Made by a program: the position numbers and the translations under genes | Shown: positions 42,440-52,043 of the stretch, piece by piece | How positions within the stretch are numbered: position 1 is the stretch's first letter | Layout of the letters: each line of letters starts with the position of its first letter | Notes under the pieces: model-generated | Database searches by the model: none | What the model was told of the DNA's origin: nothing | Seen by the model: only the letters and a program-made list of their open reading frames with translations | DNA from: SMWN01 sp965261165 | GTDB lineage: Bacteria; Pseudomonadota; Gammaproteobacteria; Eutrophobiales; Eutrophobiaceae | Reading direction: 5' to 3' | Assembly: GCA_965261165.1 (NCBI GenBank) | Contig: OZ253445.1 | Span: 620,001 to 684,000 of the forward strand | Length of the DNA stretch: 64,000 bases

Positions 42440-42775
42440 TTACATCTCATCGCTATCGAGTTTGGAAGGAATTACACATGGTTTTCTATTTTCATCTAAA
42501 ACAACGAAAGTTAGCTCAGCTTCAGTCACCTTAACGGTCTCTACATTGCCTAGATTTCTTTGCACGTAGACTTCAACTCTTACTGTGATTGATGTTTGGC
42601 CAACTTTGATAAATTCGGAATAACAACTGATTAAATCACCAACAAAAACTGCATGATAAAATTTAAATGAATTGACTGCAACAGTCACTACTCTGCCTCT
42701 AGCGCGGGGCAACGCACAACCTCAATGCCCATCTCCTGCCATATTGATTCTTCCCTAGAGAGATGTCTTGCGATC
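42440..42775 (-). pseudogene. acyl-CoA thioesterase (hot-dog fold, YciA-like), 5'-damaged
   Basis: The C-terminal ~90 codons are intact: RARGRVVTVAVNSFKFYHAV, FVGDLISCYSEFIKVGQTSI and KVTEAELTFVVLDENRKPCV, matching YciA-like acyl-CoA thioesterases. In the same frame upstream there is MAGDGH, a TGA stop, then GCALP. The N-terminal DTNxxGDIFGGW-type catalytic region is not found. The remaining 90-aa frame could only start at a TTG and would be inactive. Confidence 0.8.
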
Positions 42776-42797
42776 AAAATAACGGTAGACAATAGCC

Positions 42798-42941
42798 TCA
42801 GGAGATGATTTTGACTCTCTCTCGGAATAAGCTAAGGATTGTGACAGCGATATCCGCCGAAATTGCTGCGGCATGAATATTTACTTCGACTGATGGATCT
42901 GATGTATAAACGATTTCCCCGACTTCATGTTTTTCGGACAT
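42798..42941 (-). pseudogene. short frame-disrupted ORF of unknown origin
   Basis: The ATG at 42941 gives 47 codons (MSEKHEVGEIVYTSDPSV ... RERVKIIS). A different frame continues beyond the stop with LLSTVILIARHLSREES and WQEMGIEVVRCPALEAE, suggesting one longer gene broken by a frameshift. I do not recognise the family. It lies between the fadB and thioesterase pseudogenes. Confidence 0.4.
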
Positions 42942-42964
42942 ACAATCAATCCCTTTACTGATAA

Positions 42965-43440
42965 TTCAGAACCATCTATTTGGAATTTTCCAGCCCGCAT
43001 CCACAGCAAATTGGCTTCCGTATTCACCTTCAAGCTCCTTCAATCGATCAACGACTACCTGTCCGGCCTCTTTGTTCCATGCAATACATTGGCTCACCCA
43101 AAAATGGCGCAAAGCCAGTGCCAAAAATCATGCCGATGCCAACCATATCTTTATCTTCAATCACGCCTTACTCTTAAGCAGGCAACAGACTCATCCAAAC
43201 ATTTTTAATATAAAGCCTATCCACAATATCTTCTGATAGCTCACTTGAGCTATCAGGTGCGGTTTTAGGTTTCGCCTGTTTGTCTTTTTGACATTGATAA
43301 AATCCCTGTCCATTTTTCACACCTAATTTCTCCCGCTTCAACTTTTTTACGTAATGCGTCAGGAATATCTAAACTCAAGGCTGCACCTAAAATCTCAGCA
43401 ACAGATAAACACATAGCACCTGTTCTGTATCTTATTGTTG
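42965..43440 (-). pseudogene. fatty-acid oxidation complex alpha subunit (FadB-like), 3' fragment
   Basis: On the minus strand, in several frames, the sequence reads VAEILGAALSLDIPDALRKK, VEAGEI, GQGFYQCQKDKQAKP, then LSEDIVDRLYIKNVWMSLLPA, then VIEDKDMVGIGMIFGTGFAP, then VVDRLKELEGEYGSQFAVDA. These are the C-terminal elements of the 3-hydroxyacyl-CoA dehydrogenase domain of FadB/FadJ, interrupted by frameshifts and stops. No intact beta-oxidation gene is visible nearby. Confidence 0.85.
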
Positions 43441-43742
43441 GACTGTTAACGGTTATGCGATAGCCCAGTGTATGATTGTGGTTTGCTTAGTTTAATCTCT
43501 TATTATTGTTTATTCTGGTTATTGTTTTTATCTGCGAACCAACCTTGGGCAGTTTTTTTCAGGATATTTTTTAGGACATGGATGAATAATCTTTAAGGTC
43601 TTTAGAATGGTCTTATTTTGCCTGTTTCGGCAAAATTAGTGCGGATTATGCAAGGGTCTCTTTATGAGGGATTGCACAGAAATAAGATCTCTAGAGAAAG
43701 GGAAGTTCCTCTGGAGCTCTCTAAAAATAAGTGCGAATTTCT
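43441..43742. other. gene-free stretch between pseudogenes and permease
   Basis: Apart from the solo IS end, no coding sequence is seen. An imperfect inverted repeat with AGAGA/TCTCT arms around 43693-43730 lies just past the permease stop and might serve as a terminator for the upstream operon; there is no clear T-tract. Confidence 0.3.
43646..43661. mobile_element. solo IS5-type terminal repeat
   Basis: TTATGCAAGGGTCTCT matches the reverse complement of the left end of the 12.16 kb IS5 relic (TTATGCAAAGGTCTCT) in 15 of 16 positions. I see no transposase beside it and no partner end in the adjoining 1 kb. It may mark a deletion scar at the edge of the pseudogene field. Confidence 0.55.
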
Positions 43743-45164
43743 CTATGAATCCCGGATCCTCGGGTCGAAGGCATCGCGAACCACATCGGAAAATAAATTG
43801 GCAGCCAGTACTAGGATAAACATAAATACAAAGGCAGCGAGCAATGACCACCAAACAATAGGCTCGCGCGCCATTTCCAGACGTGCACTATTAATCATAT
43901 TACCCCAGCTATGCATGCTCGGATCAACACCGATGTTGATGTAAGACAACACCGCTTCTGCCAATACCAGGCCACTAAAATCCAGCACGATTGAGATCAT
44001 CACAATATGCATCACATTCGGCAATAGGTGCCGAAATATAATGGTGAAATGACTCACACCAAAGGCTTGAGCAGCTTGCACATAGTCGACCTCTCTCAAC
44101 TTCATAGCCTCACCTCTTAGCATGCGACAAAGTCCTGTCCAGCTAGTGATCCCCAAAATAATACAAAGAAACAATAAACGCATATCTGCACGTTGCTCGA
44201 TACTAACAAAATCATCGGCATGGTTCGCCATATAGACCTGCAGCATCAGGATAGCTGCAGCGATCAGCAAAACGCCAGGAATAGAACTAAGCGTCGTGTA
44301 AAAATACTGAATGACATCATCTATCCAGCCACGAAAATAACCCGCTATTAGTCCCATTAATACTGCAAAAGGTAACATCACTAAAGTAGTCAAGGTGCCT
44401 ATAACCAAACCGGTTCTGATACTCTTCAGTGCCTGATAAAAAACATCCTGACCAACCTTATCTGTGCCAAGAATATGATAATGATTTGAGAGGTAGAATA
44501 GTACGGTTAAATAAACAATCACTATTCCTAATGTGAGATGAATGATATTCCAAGGGATCTCACCTTCATTTTTAAGTGTGCTGTAAAAAACTTTCTTAAG
44601 TGGCAAGTTGCTTCGCCACTTAATGATGAAAATAATCGCACTTGAAAACAAACACCAAATTATCAAACCAAGTATAAATCCTGTAAGTGATTTTAAACTA
44701 ATGTCGCTTGCTTTCTGCTGCACTGGATCAGTCAGATGCGCCCCGCCATACTGCAAGCGAGGAAATTCTCGTATCGTGCTTCCATCAGGCAATTCAACAG
44801 TTACTTTAGAATAGGCTTCTGCTGCAAATGGTGCAGAGTAAGTTTTTTCGTCCTGTGTTCGTAAATTTTTGATCACAATATCCAGTAAACTTAAGATTTC
44901 TGTTGAATATTGTGTCTCTTCCGCTGTGACCATATTTGTATCATTTATTTTCTCCAAGCTTGGATGAAAATGAATTGAATCTATAAACCCAACGAAAAGA
45001 TAAAAGAACAATATCACCGCTGAGGCCATTGCTATAGGATTAGCTGCAACTGTCCTCCATGGTGCCCTGAGATGCTCTTGTCCCCGCACATAAAAGACGA
45101 AAACAAATACCATCGCAAGCAATAAAAAGATTAATCCATCGGTAACGAATAGTACTGGCATCAT
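43743..45164 (-). CDS. peptide ABC transporter permease (OppC/YejE-like)
   Basis: The product has 473 residues, longer than typical OppC proteins because of ~190 N-terminal residues with two to three membrane helices and a periplasmic loop (IHFHPSLEKINDTNMVTAEE). The C-terminal part is a standard permease: HYHILGTDKVGQDVFYQALK, GVLLIAAAILMLQVY and the EAA-like loop MKLREVDYVQAAQAFGVSHF. It forms a heterodimeric channel with the upstream permease, whose gene ends one base away. Confidence 0.92.
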   Translation of the reverse strand: MMPVLFVTDGLIFLLLAMVFVFVFYVRGQEHLRAPWRTVAANPIAMASAVILFFYLFVGFIDSIHFHPSLEKINDTNMVTAEETQYSTEILSLLDIVIKNLRTQDEKTYSAPFAAEAYSKVTVELPDGSTIREFPRLQYGGAHLTDPVQQKASDISLKSLTGFILGLIIWCLFSSAIIFIIKWRSNLPLKKVFYSTLKNEGEIPWNIIHLTLGIVIVYLTVLFYLSNHYHILGTDKVGQDVFYQALKSIRTGLVIGTLTTLVMLPFAVLMGLIAGYFRGWIDDVIQYFYTTLSSIPGVLLIAAAILMLQVYMANHADDFVSIEQRADMRLLFLCIILGITSWTGLCRMLRGEAMKLREVDYVQAAQAFGVSHFTIIFRHLLPNVMHIVMISIVLDFSGLVLAEAVLSYINIGVDPSMHSWGNMINSARLEMAREPIVWWSLLAAFVFMFILVLAANLFSDVVRDAFDPRIRDS

Positions 45165-46142
45165 TTATTGCAACCTGACGCGAGGATCAACCAGCGTGTA
45201 TGAAATATCTGTCATTATTAGTCCAATGATATAGAGCACTGAACCTAAAAAGACCATGGAACGGACGATGGCAAAATCTTGTCTATTGATGGCATCGATG
45301 GTGTAACTACCCAGGCCTGGAATAGAGAAAAATGATTCAGTAATCAATGAGCCCATAAACAACAATGGCAAGATAACAACTACACCGGTAAGGATTGGAA
45401 TTAAGCCATTCCTTAGTACATGGCGATAAAATACCGTACGTTCGGACAAACCTTTTGCCCTCGCAGTACGCACATAATCTTTACCTACTTCCTCAAGAAA
45501 TATTGTACGATACCAGCGTGTGCTCGAACCAAGACCACCAATAAGACCGAGTAAGATTGGCAGAACAACAAACTTGATTGAATTCAACCCCGTGTCATAA
45601 CCTGAGATTGGTGCCAGATGCAATAGTTTCCCGACAACGACTTGTCCCCAAATAATATAAAACAAACTGGAGATGGACATCATCATCACACAGAACACGA
45701 CGCCCCAAATATCAAGATAACTCCCTCGAAAAAAAGATAGCATAAGACCAAAGGTGATATAGGCAAACAGCCCAAGGAAAAGACCTGGCAATGAAATCAA
45801 CAGACTTGGCCACATGCGTTGACTAATATCATAATTAATATCCCGACCACTATCAGAACGCCCGAAATCAAATAAAAATAAACGTACTGAATTTTGATAA
45901 AAAATTGTCTCGGTGATTTTCTTTCTTCCATCTGCTTCCGAATTCCAGAGTACGGGCTTATCGTAGCCGCGTTCATACTTCCATTTTTCTACGGCCTGTA
46001 CAGTTACGCGCTTCTGACCAAGATGCATGCGTGCCATATCATCTGGCGTATTCACAACGAAAAACAGAAAAAAGGTAATGACATTCACACCAATTAAAAT
46101 AGGAATAGCGTAAAAAAATCTACGAATAATATAGGCCGTCAT
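45165..46142 (-). CDS. peptide ABC transporter permease (OppB/YejB-like)
   Basis: The product has 325 residues with six predicted membrane helices, beginning AYIIRRFFYAIPILIGVNVITFF, the typical OppB start. The EAA loop is EVGKDYVRTARAKGLSERTV, followed by LITESFFSIPGLGSYTIDAI. It overlaps the binding-protein gene by four bases (ATGA) and adjoins the next permease. Confidence 0.95.
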   Translation of the reverse strand: MTAYIIRRFFYAIPILIGVNVITFFLFFVVNTPDDMARMHLGQKRVTVQAVEKWKYERGYDKPVLWNSEADGRKKITETIFYQNSVRLFLFDFGRSDSGRDINYDISQRMWPSLLISLPGLFLGLFAYITFGLMLSFFRGSYLDIWGVVFCVMMMSISSLFYIIWGQVVVGKLLHLAPISGYDTGLNSIKFVVLPILLGLIGGLGSSTRWYRTIFLEEVGKDYVRTARAKGLSERTVFYRHVLRNGLIPILTGVVVILPLLFMGSLITESFFSIPGLGSYTIDAINRQDFAIVRSMVFLGSVLYIIGLIMTDISYTLVDPRVRLQ

Positions 46143-48301
46143 AATGCTGCAGATCTTTCTCTGCGTTTATGATATCGAATCGCTGAAATGAGACTCAAAA
46201 CAAGAAGAACCATAATCAAAATGACAGGCCACCAAACAGGGGAATTCCATTGCTTACGTTGCGTTTTTCGTTTAACCGAGTCAATACGTTTGTATTTCAA
46301 TTTGTTATTCGCCATCAAATTTGGCTTGGCATTTTTATACCAATCATGATGTAAGGAAAAAGCCACAGGGTGAAAACCCCATAACCAAGGTGAATCTCTT
46401 CGAGTAATATCAACCATCTGATCAATAATCAACTGGCGTGCTTCGCCGTTATGACTATTTTTCATTTGGTCAAACAACTGATCAAATTTCTCATTCTTGT
46501 AATTGGAGGCATTCTCACCATTAATCCCAAATTTCGCGTTTGGCCCATAAAGCAAAAACATGAAGTTTTCCGGGTCTGGATAATCGGCATTCCAGCCCCA
46601 CCGATATATCTGTGCTGTCCCTTTCAGCATTTTCCCTTGAAAACGATTGTAATCTGTGGCGCGGACCACAAGTGAAATACCCAGCTTATCGAATTGCTTA
46701 CGTAGCCAGTCAAAATTTGCCTTACTGCCCGGACCTGCGGCGGGAGAATCCAGATAAAGCACCAAGGCCTTGCCTGTTTTTATATCTCGTCCTTCGGGAT
46801 ATCCGGCTTCGATCATCAGCGTCTTTGCATCATCAATAGATTTACGTATAGCCTTGCCATTGACCCAGTCATAAACATATGGATTGATATCTGCTTCACC
46901 TGATTTATTGCCAAAGATACCCGGCGGTATCGGTCCCTGTGCAGGAACTCCCCTGCCATTAACAAAAATGCTTATAAATTCCTCGAAATCTACTGCTATA
47001 GCGATGGCTTGTCTTAATTTCATTGCACGCTCGCTTTTGCCGCCGACGACATCATCACGCATGTTAAATCCGATATAGTGGGTCGAAGTTGTTACTTCAG
47101 TGCGTAACTGAATTCCTTTATCTTGCATCTCTTCTGTTAAAGTTGCTTCACCTTGCGTATTAAATTGTATAGCCTGATCAAAGCTATCAGAGACAATCCC
47201 AGAAGTATCATAATATCCCTGTAAAAATTTATTCCACGAAGGGATAGATTCCTTTTCTAGGCTGAAAATTGCTTTATCGACGAATGGCATGGCCTTACCA
47301 GCATCCTCTAACAGACCCAGTGCCGCATCACCTTCTTCACCTTCCTGCGGAAAGGCTTCACCATGAAAGTTTGGATTTTTTTCGAGCACCATACGGAGAT
47401 TCGGATTATTCTCACTTAGCATAAAGGGACCGGTACCGATGGGATACCAATCAAGACTAATATTCCGATCAGACATGCCTGCCTGCGAATAAAAAATATC
47501 TGCCTCCCATGGCATGGGAGAGAAAAATGACATTGATAACCAATATAAAAACTGAGGATATTTTTCTTTCAGAATTATTTCAAAAGTTGTGTCATCAATG
47601 ACACGTGCGCCATCGAAATCATATTGCCGTAAGTCAATATTAAATGGTTCATCAGTCTGAGATTTTTTATATTCCTCTGTGAGTTGCTTACTCAGTTCAG
47701 GCAAACCCAAGATATATTGACTCATCAATCCGGCAATAGGCGAATGTATTTTTGGATGTGCCATGCGTTTGATTTGGTGCACATAATCTGCTGCAGTTAA
47801 TTCTCTGGTGCCTGTTTCCTTAAAATCAGACAATTTATGGATACCTCTTAAATCATTTTCTTCAAGTTCGTGGTAAATATATTTACCCGTTCTATCCGCA
47901 GCCAGCGCTGGATGCGGTTGATACAACACGCCAGATTGAATTGTAATTCGGTAGATAACCCGAGATATTTTTTCAGCGGGTGCATTTTCATCAAGAATAT
48001 TTCCTTCATTATCCTGATAGATAACTGCTGGCATTTCTGTTGCCGTTAAAGGGATAATCTGATAAGGACGTTTTAGAAAATGATATTGCAAGGGCGGCTC
48101 ATAGATCTGCCCAAGAAACACATACTCAACTGCACTATATGACCGCGCAGGATCAAGATGTTTTGGTCTTTCCGAAAATGTGTCGTAATAAATATTCTTG
48201 TCACTTTCGGCGACTGGATATGGATTGTTCAAAGATGAATCCGAACAGGCTGAAATCAAGCCGAACGCGAATAATAAAAACATTTGATAAATAGTATGCA
48301 T
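46139..48301 (-). CDS. peptide-binding lipoprotein of the ABC transporter, with C-terminal membrane helix
   Basis: The product has 720 residues. The signal sequence ends in lipobox ISAC (Cys19). The SBP_bac_5 fold is visible: SERPKHLDPARSYSAVEYVF, TEVTTSTHYIGFNMRDDVVG and RWGWNADYPDPENFMFLLYG. The last ~35 residues contain a hydrophobic helix (WWPVILIMVLLVLSLISAI) followed by a basic tail, so the protein may be anchored at both ends. It captures oligopeptides for the two downstream permeases. First gene of the operon. Confidence 0.93.
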   Translation of the reverse strand: MHTIYQMFLLFAFGLISACSDSSLNNPYPVAESDKNIYYDTFSERPKHLDPARSYSAVEYVFLGQIYEPPLQYHFLKRPYQIIPLTATEMPAVIYQDNEGNILDENAPAEKISRVIYRITIQSGVLYQPHPALAADRTGKYIYHELEENDLRGIHKLSDFKETGTRELTAADYVHQIKRMAHPKIHSPIAGLMSQYILGLPELSKQLTEEYKKSQTDEPFNIDLRQYDFDGARVIDDTTFEIILKEKYPQFLYWLSMSFFSPMPWEADIFYSQAGMSDRNISLDWYPIGTGPFMLSENNPNLRMVLEKNPNFHGEAFPQEGEEGDAALGLLEDAGKAMPFVDKAIFSLEKESIPSWNKFLQGYYDTSGIVSDSFDQAIQFNTQGEATLTEEMQDKGIQLRTEVTTSTHYIGFNMRDDVVGGKSERAMKLRQAIAIAVDFEEFISIFVNGRGVPAQGPIPPGIFGNKSGEADINPYVYDWVNGKAIRKSIDDAKTLMIEAGYPEGRDIKTGKALVLYLDSPAAGPGSKANFDWLRKQFDKLGISLVVRATDYNRFQGKMLKGTAQIYRWGWNADYPDPENFMFLLYGPNAKFGINGENASNYKNEKFDQLFDQMKNSHNGEARQLIIDQMVDITRRDSPWLWGFHPVAFSLHHDWYKNAKPNLMANNKLKYKRIDSVKRKTQRKQWNSPVWWPVILIMVLLVLSLISAIRYHKRRERSAAL

Positions 48302-48506
48302 TATAATCTAATTTCATACCTTGGGTTTGAATTCAAATCTTGGGAGAGCATGATCTACTATAATGATCCTGATTATAGTATTATTTATACTGCGTGGCAC
48401 TATGTACCAACTATATCTATATACCAATTTCTGTAACGTTTGAGAGCCTGTGAAGAATCGGGTTCTGTTAGAGATACCAAAGAATTTCAAATAGAGGATT
48501 TCAATT

Positions 48507-49286
48507 GTGGGTTTTTTAAAAGGTAAGCGCGCTTTAATTGTAGGTGTAGCCAGCAACCGTTCAATCGCCTGGGGGATTGCCAAGGCAATGCATCGTGAAG
48601 GTGCTGAATTGGCATTCACTTATCAAAATGACAAATTGAAGGGCCGCGTTGAAAAGTTTGCGGCTGAGCTGGATTCTGAAATTGCCTTGCCCTGCGATGT
48701 CGCCAGCGATGAAGAAATTGATAAAGTCTGTGAAAACCTTGGAAAACACTGGGATAGCATGGACATATTGATACATTCCGCAGCTTTCGCGCCAAGAGAA
48801 CAGCTTGAAGGCGCTTATATGGATAGTATCACCCGTGAAGGCTTCTTGATGGCTCACGACATCAGTTCATATAGTTTTGTAGCATTAGGGAAAGGCGTCA
48901 GACCCATGATGGCTGGAAGAAATGGTGCTATGCTGACCTTAAGCTATATCGGTGCTGTACGCTCCATGCCTAACTACAATATCATGGGAGTTGCCAAGGC
49001 TAGTCTTGAAGCCAATGTTCGTTACATGGCCTCCAGCCTTGGTCCTGAAAATATTCGTGTCAATGCTGTCTCGGCAGGTCCAATTAAAACATTGGCCGCA
49101 TCAGGGATTAGTGGGCTAAAAGATTTTCTACATCATGTCGAAGGAACTTCACCATTACGACGAAATGTTACCATTGACGAAGTCGGTAATGCCGCTGCAT
49201 TTCTGTGTTCAGACCTAGCCTCAGCAATCACTGGCGAAATCACCTATGTGGATTGCGGATATAACTCTATTGGCATGGCTAACTAA
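48507..49286 (+). CDS. fabI: enoyl-[acyl-carrier-protein] reductase (NADH)
   Basis: The product has 259 residues from a GTG at 48507 with AGAGGA upstream. The start GFLKGKRALIVGVASNRSIAWGIAKAM is the FabI nucleotide-binding signature. The catalytic Tyr-x6-Lys is in MPNYNIMGVAKASLEANVRY. The end has ITGEITYVDCGYNSIGM. It carries out the last reduction of fatty-acid elongation and is the target of triclosan. Monocistronic, divergent from the ABC operon. Confidence 0.97.
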   Translation: MGFLKGKRALIVGVASNRSIAWGIAKAMHREGAELAFTYQNDKLKGRVEKFAAELDSEIALPCDVASDEEIDKVCENLGKHWDSMDILIHSAAFAPREQLEGAYMDSITREGFLMAHDISSYSFVALGKGVRPMMAGRNGAMLTLSYIGAVRSMPNYNIMGVAKASLEANVRYMASSLGPENIRVNAVSAGPIKTLAASGISGLKDFLHHVEGTSPLRRNVTIDEVGNAAAFLCSDLASAITGEITYVDCGYNSIGMAN

Positions 49287-49537
49287 TCTTGGGAAATATA
49301 TCTTCAAGGTTATAAATCTCTTACTCTGGACAATCTTGGTAAAGCCATGTTGTCCATTGAGTGGCTTGTCACCCTGTTTCTCAATACCTTAAAGATGACA
49401 ATTATTCCATATTGAACTGTACAAATTACTATATAGGTGCCTTTATTAATTACCGTGGACAAGACCATAATGTATACACATAGGATGAGGATCTGAGCAC
49501 GGCACCGCGGAAAAATACTATTAAGATAAAGAGCGCC
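49287..49537. other. fabI-ppiD convergent spacer
   Basis: No gene and no clear terminator hairpin are seen in this 250-base convergent spacer. Confidence 0.4.
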
Positions 49538-51436
49538 TTAAAGGTTATTCGAATTAATACTGGTACTAGCCTTATCCATTAAAGCATCAACTAAAGAAGA
49601 CCATTCATCATTGGTCTTCGATTGCAGTAACATTTCTTTGGTTTCATCAATATCATCATCCAACAATGTATCTGGATATCCAACTCCCGAAACAGCAACT
49701 ACGGCATAATCTTCTCTACCAATTTCTGTCCCCACAGAGGTGAAACCATTGTCTGCTGGTTTCCCTAATTTGAATGCTGTACGTAATACTTTTCGATTCA
49801 CTGAGACAACATCACGAGTCACAGCATCGGCCTGCTTCCACTCAAAACCAAGGTTTTCTGCCGCCTGAGAAAGATCTGCAACCTGCTTAAGTTGTTCAAG
49901 AATTTCCTGGCCTTTTTCCTGCTGTAATTTACTCGCTTGCTCAATTTTAAGTATTTGTGTGATTTGTTCCTTCACGGCTTCAAGCGGTTTCTTCTCGGCA
50001 GGAGAATATTCTAATACCTGTAAAACAACAAGATGATTATTATTTAATTCAACTGCTTCACTATTTTGACCGGATTTTATTGCTTCTTCGTTGAAACTCG
50101 CAGCAAGTACTTTTGGGTCAGCCAATATCCCACTTGCATTATCACGATTAAAAAAATCACTTCCTTGAATCTCAACGCCAATTTCCTCAGCAGCAACGTC
50201 CAGTGAATCAGAGTGCTCATAAGCCAACGTGACCAATTTATCAGCCAGATCAAAATATTTGTATTCTGCCTCTGATTTTTTATAATCTTTTTCAACAAGC
50301 TCTTTAGAATTTTCGTAAGTACTATTAACACCATCTTTAATACCTTCAACCCTAAAGATATGTAGCCCTATATCAGTTCTTTCGACTTTACTAAGCTCAT
50401 TTTCTTCCGTAGAAAAGACAATGTCATCAAGTTCTTTAGGCAAAACATCTCTGGCAATATAGCCATGCTCACTGACTAACATTTCCGGTTTTGCTTCATC
50501 ATCGTGCTTCTCCGCGACATCAGCAAATGAGACCCCTGAGGCAATCAATGCTCTCATTTTTTCCATTTTACTGTTTGCGAGCTTCACTTCTTCATCTTCA
50601 GCCTCAGGTGAAAGTTTAATATCGATAATATTGACCTTTCGTTCCTCTTTGGCATCGTATTTATCTTCATTATTCTCATAATAAGTACGTAAATCTTCCT
50701 CAGTAGTTTCTATCCCTTCGGCCAGTTTCTCTACTGATAATTCCAGATAAGCAATCTTGACCTGCTCTGGATCTAATAAGCCCTGACTGGTCTTGCTGTA
50801 ATATTCCTCAATTGCATCATCATTAATTTCGATTGAATCTTTAAGCTCATCTGCAGGTAAAATTACATAGGAAAGATCTCTAGTTTGTTTATTGATTCTG
50901 GTTAGCCAGACGGCTTCTTTTTCCGAGACGAATGCACTATTTTTCACTGCATCCTGCAATTGATTTGCCATCATCTCCAGACGTAATTGATGTTCGAAAA
51001 CAATTGGCGTCATACCCAATTGCATAACACTTATTTCATATTTAGCCCTATCAAATCCATTTTCACCACCAAATGCTTCAATATCTCTGACTGTCTTTCT
51101 AATGGTTGAATCACTTATCTGCAAACCGCTATCTTTTGCCGCTTGATTAATAACTTCATCATTAATTAATTTATCCAAAGTCTGTTTTTTCAATGAGTCT
51201 TCTTCATCAGACGCAAGCGACCTTCCCGTATATTTTTTCATTTGCTCACGGAAATTATTGTAGGCTTGCTGAAATTGCCTCAGCTTAATATCTTCACCAT
51301 TAACTGATGCAACGATTGGCTCCGACCCTTGACCGGAGAAATTAATTCCCCACACAGCAAAAGTGATTATTATCAATCCTAGAATGGCTCCTGCAACCCA
51401 ACCAGTAGTCCAATTTCGAATTTTTTGCATCAACAT
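49538..51436 (-). CDS. ppiD: periplasmic folding chaperone PpiD (SurA_N/rotamase)
   Basis: The product has 632 residues. One N-terminal membrane anchor (WVAGAILGLIIITFAVWGINF) is followed by the SurA-N-like chaperone region (VNGEDIKLRQFQQAYNNFR) and a parvulin-like domain (~265-360: SFADVAEKHDDEAKPEMLVSE). It assists folding of exported proteins at the inner membrane. It lies downstream of hupB and the tRNA pair, the typical lon-hupB-ppiD order. Confidence 0.93.
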   Translation of the reverse strand: MLMQKIRNWTTGWVAGAILGLIIITFAVWGINFSGQGSEPIVASVNGEDIKLRQFQQAYNNFREQMKKYTGRSLASDEEDSLKKQTLDKLINDEVINQAAKDSGLQISDSTIRKTVRDIEAFGGENGFDRAKYEISVMQLGMTPIVFEHQLRLEMMANQLQDAVKNSAFVSEKEAVWLTRINKQTRDLSYVILPADELKDSIEINDDAIEEYYSKTSQGLLDPEQVKIAYLELSVEKLAEGIETTEEDLRTYYENNEDKYDAKEERKVNIIDIKLSPEAEDEEVKLANSKMEKMRALIASGVSFADVAEKHDDEAKPEMLVSEHGYIARDVLPKELDDIVFSTEENELSKVERTDIGLHIFRVEGIKDGVNSTYENSKELVEKDYKKSEAEYKYFDLADKLVTLAYEHSDSLDVAAEEIGVEIQGSDFFNRDNASGILADPKVLAASFNEEAIKSGQNSEAVELNNNHLVVLQVLEYSPAEKKPLEAVKEQITQILKIEQASKLQQEKGQEILEQLKQVADLSQAAENLGFEWKQADAVTRDVVSVNRKVLRTAFKLGKPADNGFTSVGTEIGREDYAVVAVSGVGYPDTLLDDDIDETKEMLLQSKTNDEWSSLVDALMDKASTSINSNNL

Positions 51437-51484
51437 AATTCGGTTTTACCTAGCATATTTCAACTTACTTACCCTAGCTTATCA

Positions 51485-51523
51485 AAACCAAAAACGGGCG
51501 TGCCCTTCAGCGGGAACACCCGC
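51485..51523 (-). terminator. intrinsic terminator after tRNA-Asp
   Basis: On the minus strand GCGGGTGTTCCC, loop GCTGAA, then GGGCACGCCCGT forms a strong stem (11 of 12 paired, counting G-U) followed by TTTTTGGTTTTG. It ends the hupB/tRNA-Val/tRNA-Asp transcript before ppiD. Confidence 0.85.
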
Positions 51524-51530
51524 AAACTAT

Positions 51531-51607
51531 TGGCGGAGTGGACGGGACTCGAACCCGCGACCACCGGCGTGACAGGCCGGTATTCTAACCAGCTGAACTA
51601 CCACTCC
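51531..51607 (-). tRNA. tRNA-Asp (anticodon GTC)
   Basis: The minus strand folds as a complete cloverleaf: acceptor GGAGTGG...CCACTCC, D-arm AGCTGG, anticodon loop CCTGTCACG with GTC, T-arm GCGGGTTCGAGTCCCGT, and an encoded CCA. 77 nt including CCA. Confidence 0.97.
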
Positions 51608-51616
51608 AGCTGTTAT

Positions 51617-51692
51617 TGGTGGGTGCTGAGAGGCTCGAACTCCCGACATTCGCCGTGTAAAGGCGACGCTCTACCAACTGAGCTAAGCACCC
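51617..51692 (-). tRNA. tRNA-Val (anticodon TAC)
   Basis: Complete cloverleaf on the minus strand: acceptor GGGTGCT...AGCACCC, D-arm AGCTCAGTTGGTAGAGC, anticodon TAC in CCTTTACACGG, T-arm CGGGAGTTCGAGCCTCTC and an encoded CCA. It lies nine bases upstream of tRNA-Asp and is co-transcribed with it. Confidence 0.97.
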
Positions 51693-51716
51693 AAGTACGC
51701 CTCTCTGGAAGGCGTA

Positions 51717-51989
51717 TTAGTTTATTGCATCCTTGAGTGCCTTGCCAGGCTTAAATCCTGGCACTTTTGAAGCCTTGATTTGAATCTCTTCGCCTGTTCT
51801 TGGGTTACGTCCCATTCTCGCTGCACGATTGCGCACAGAAAATGTTCCGAAACCAACCAAGGTAATGGTATCGCCTTTTTTTAATGCTTTCGTAATCGAC
51901 TCAATAGCAGCATCAAGCGCACGCCCTGCTGACACCTTTGACAAATCAGCTGAGTCGGCGATATATTCAATTAATTCAGCTTTGTTCAT
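51717..51989 (-). CDS. hupB: DNA-binding protein HU-beta
   Basis: The product has 90 residues, full HU length: MNKAELIEYIADSADLSK, GDTITLVGFGTFSVRNRAAR, GRNPRTGEEIQIKASKVPGF and KPGKALKDAIN. It is a nucleoid-associated dimer that bends DNA. It follows lon and is followed by two tRNA genes. Confidence 0.98.
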   Translation of the reverse strand: MNKAELIEYIADSADLSKVSAGRALDAAIESITKALKKGDTITLVGFGTFSVRNRAARMGRNPRTGEEIQIKASKVPGFKPGKALKDAIN

Positions 51990-52012
51990 TTTGTATTCCC
52001 CTTCAAAGGATT

Positions 52013-52043
52013 AAAAAAAGCCCCCAGCAATTCTGCGGTGGCC
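52013..52043 (-). terminator. intrinsic terminator between lon and hupB
   Basis: On the minus strand GGCCACCGCA, loop GAAT, then TGCTGGGGGC forms an imperfect stem followed by seven T. It separates lon from the downstream hupB transcript. Confidence 0.75.

Noticed and set aside
42440..42712. Thioesterase remnant as a functional 90-aa protein
   Set aside because: It lacks the N-terminal catalytic region and an in-frame TGA interrupts the conserved segment just upstream.
51363..51736. Plus-strand ORFs over the tRNA-Asp/tRNA-Val region
   Set aside because: They are read-through of the antisense of two clear tRNA genes, a well-known false translation (EWTGLEPATTG-type).
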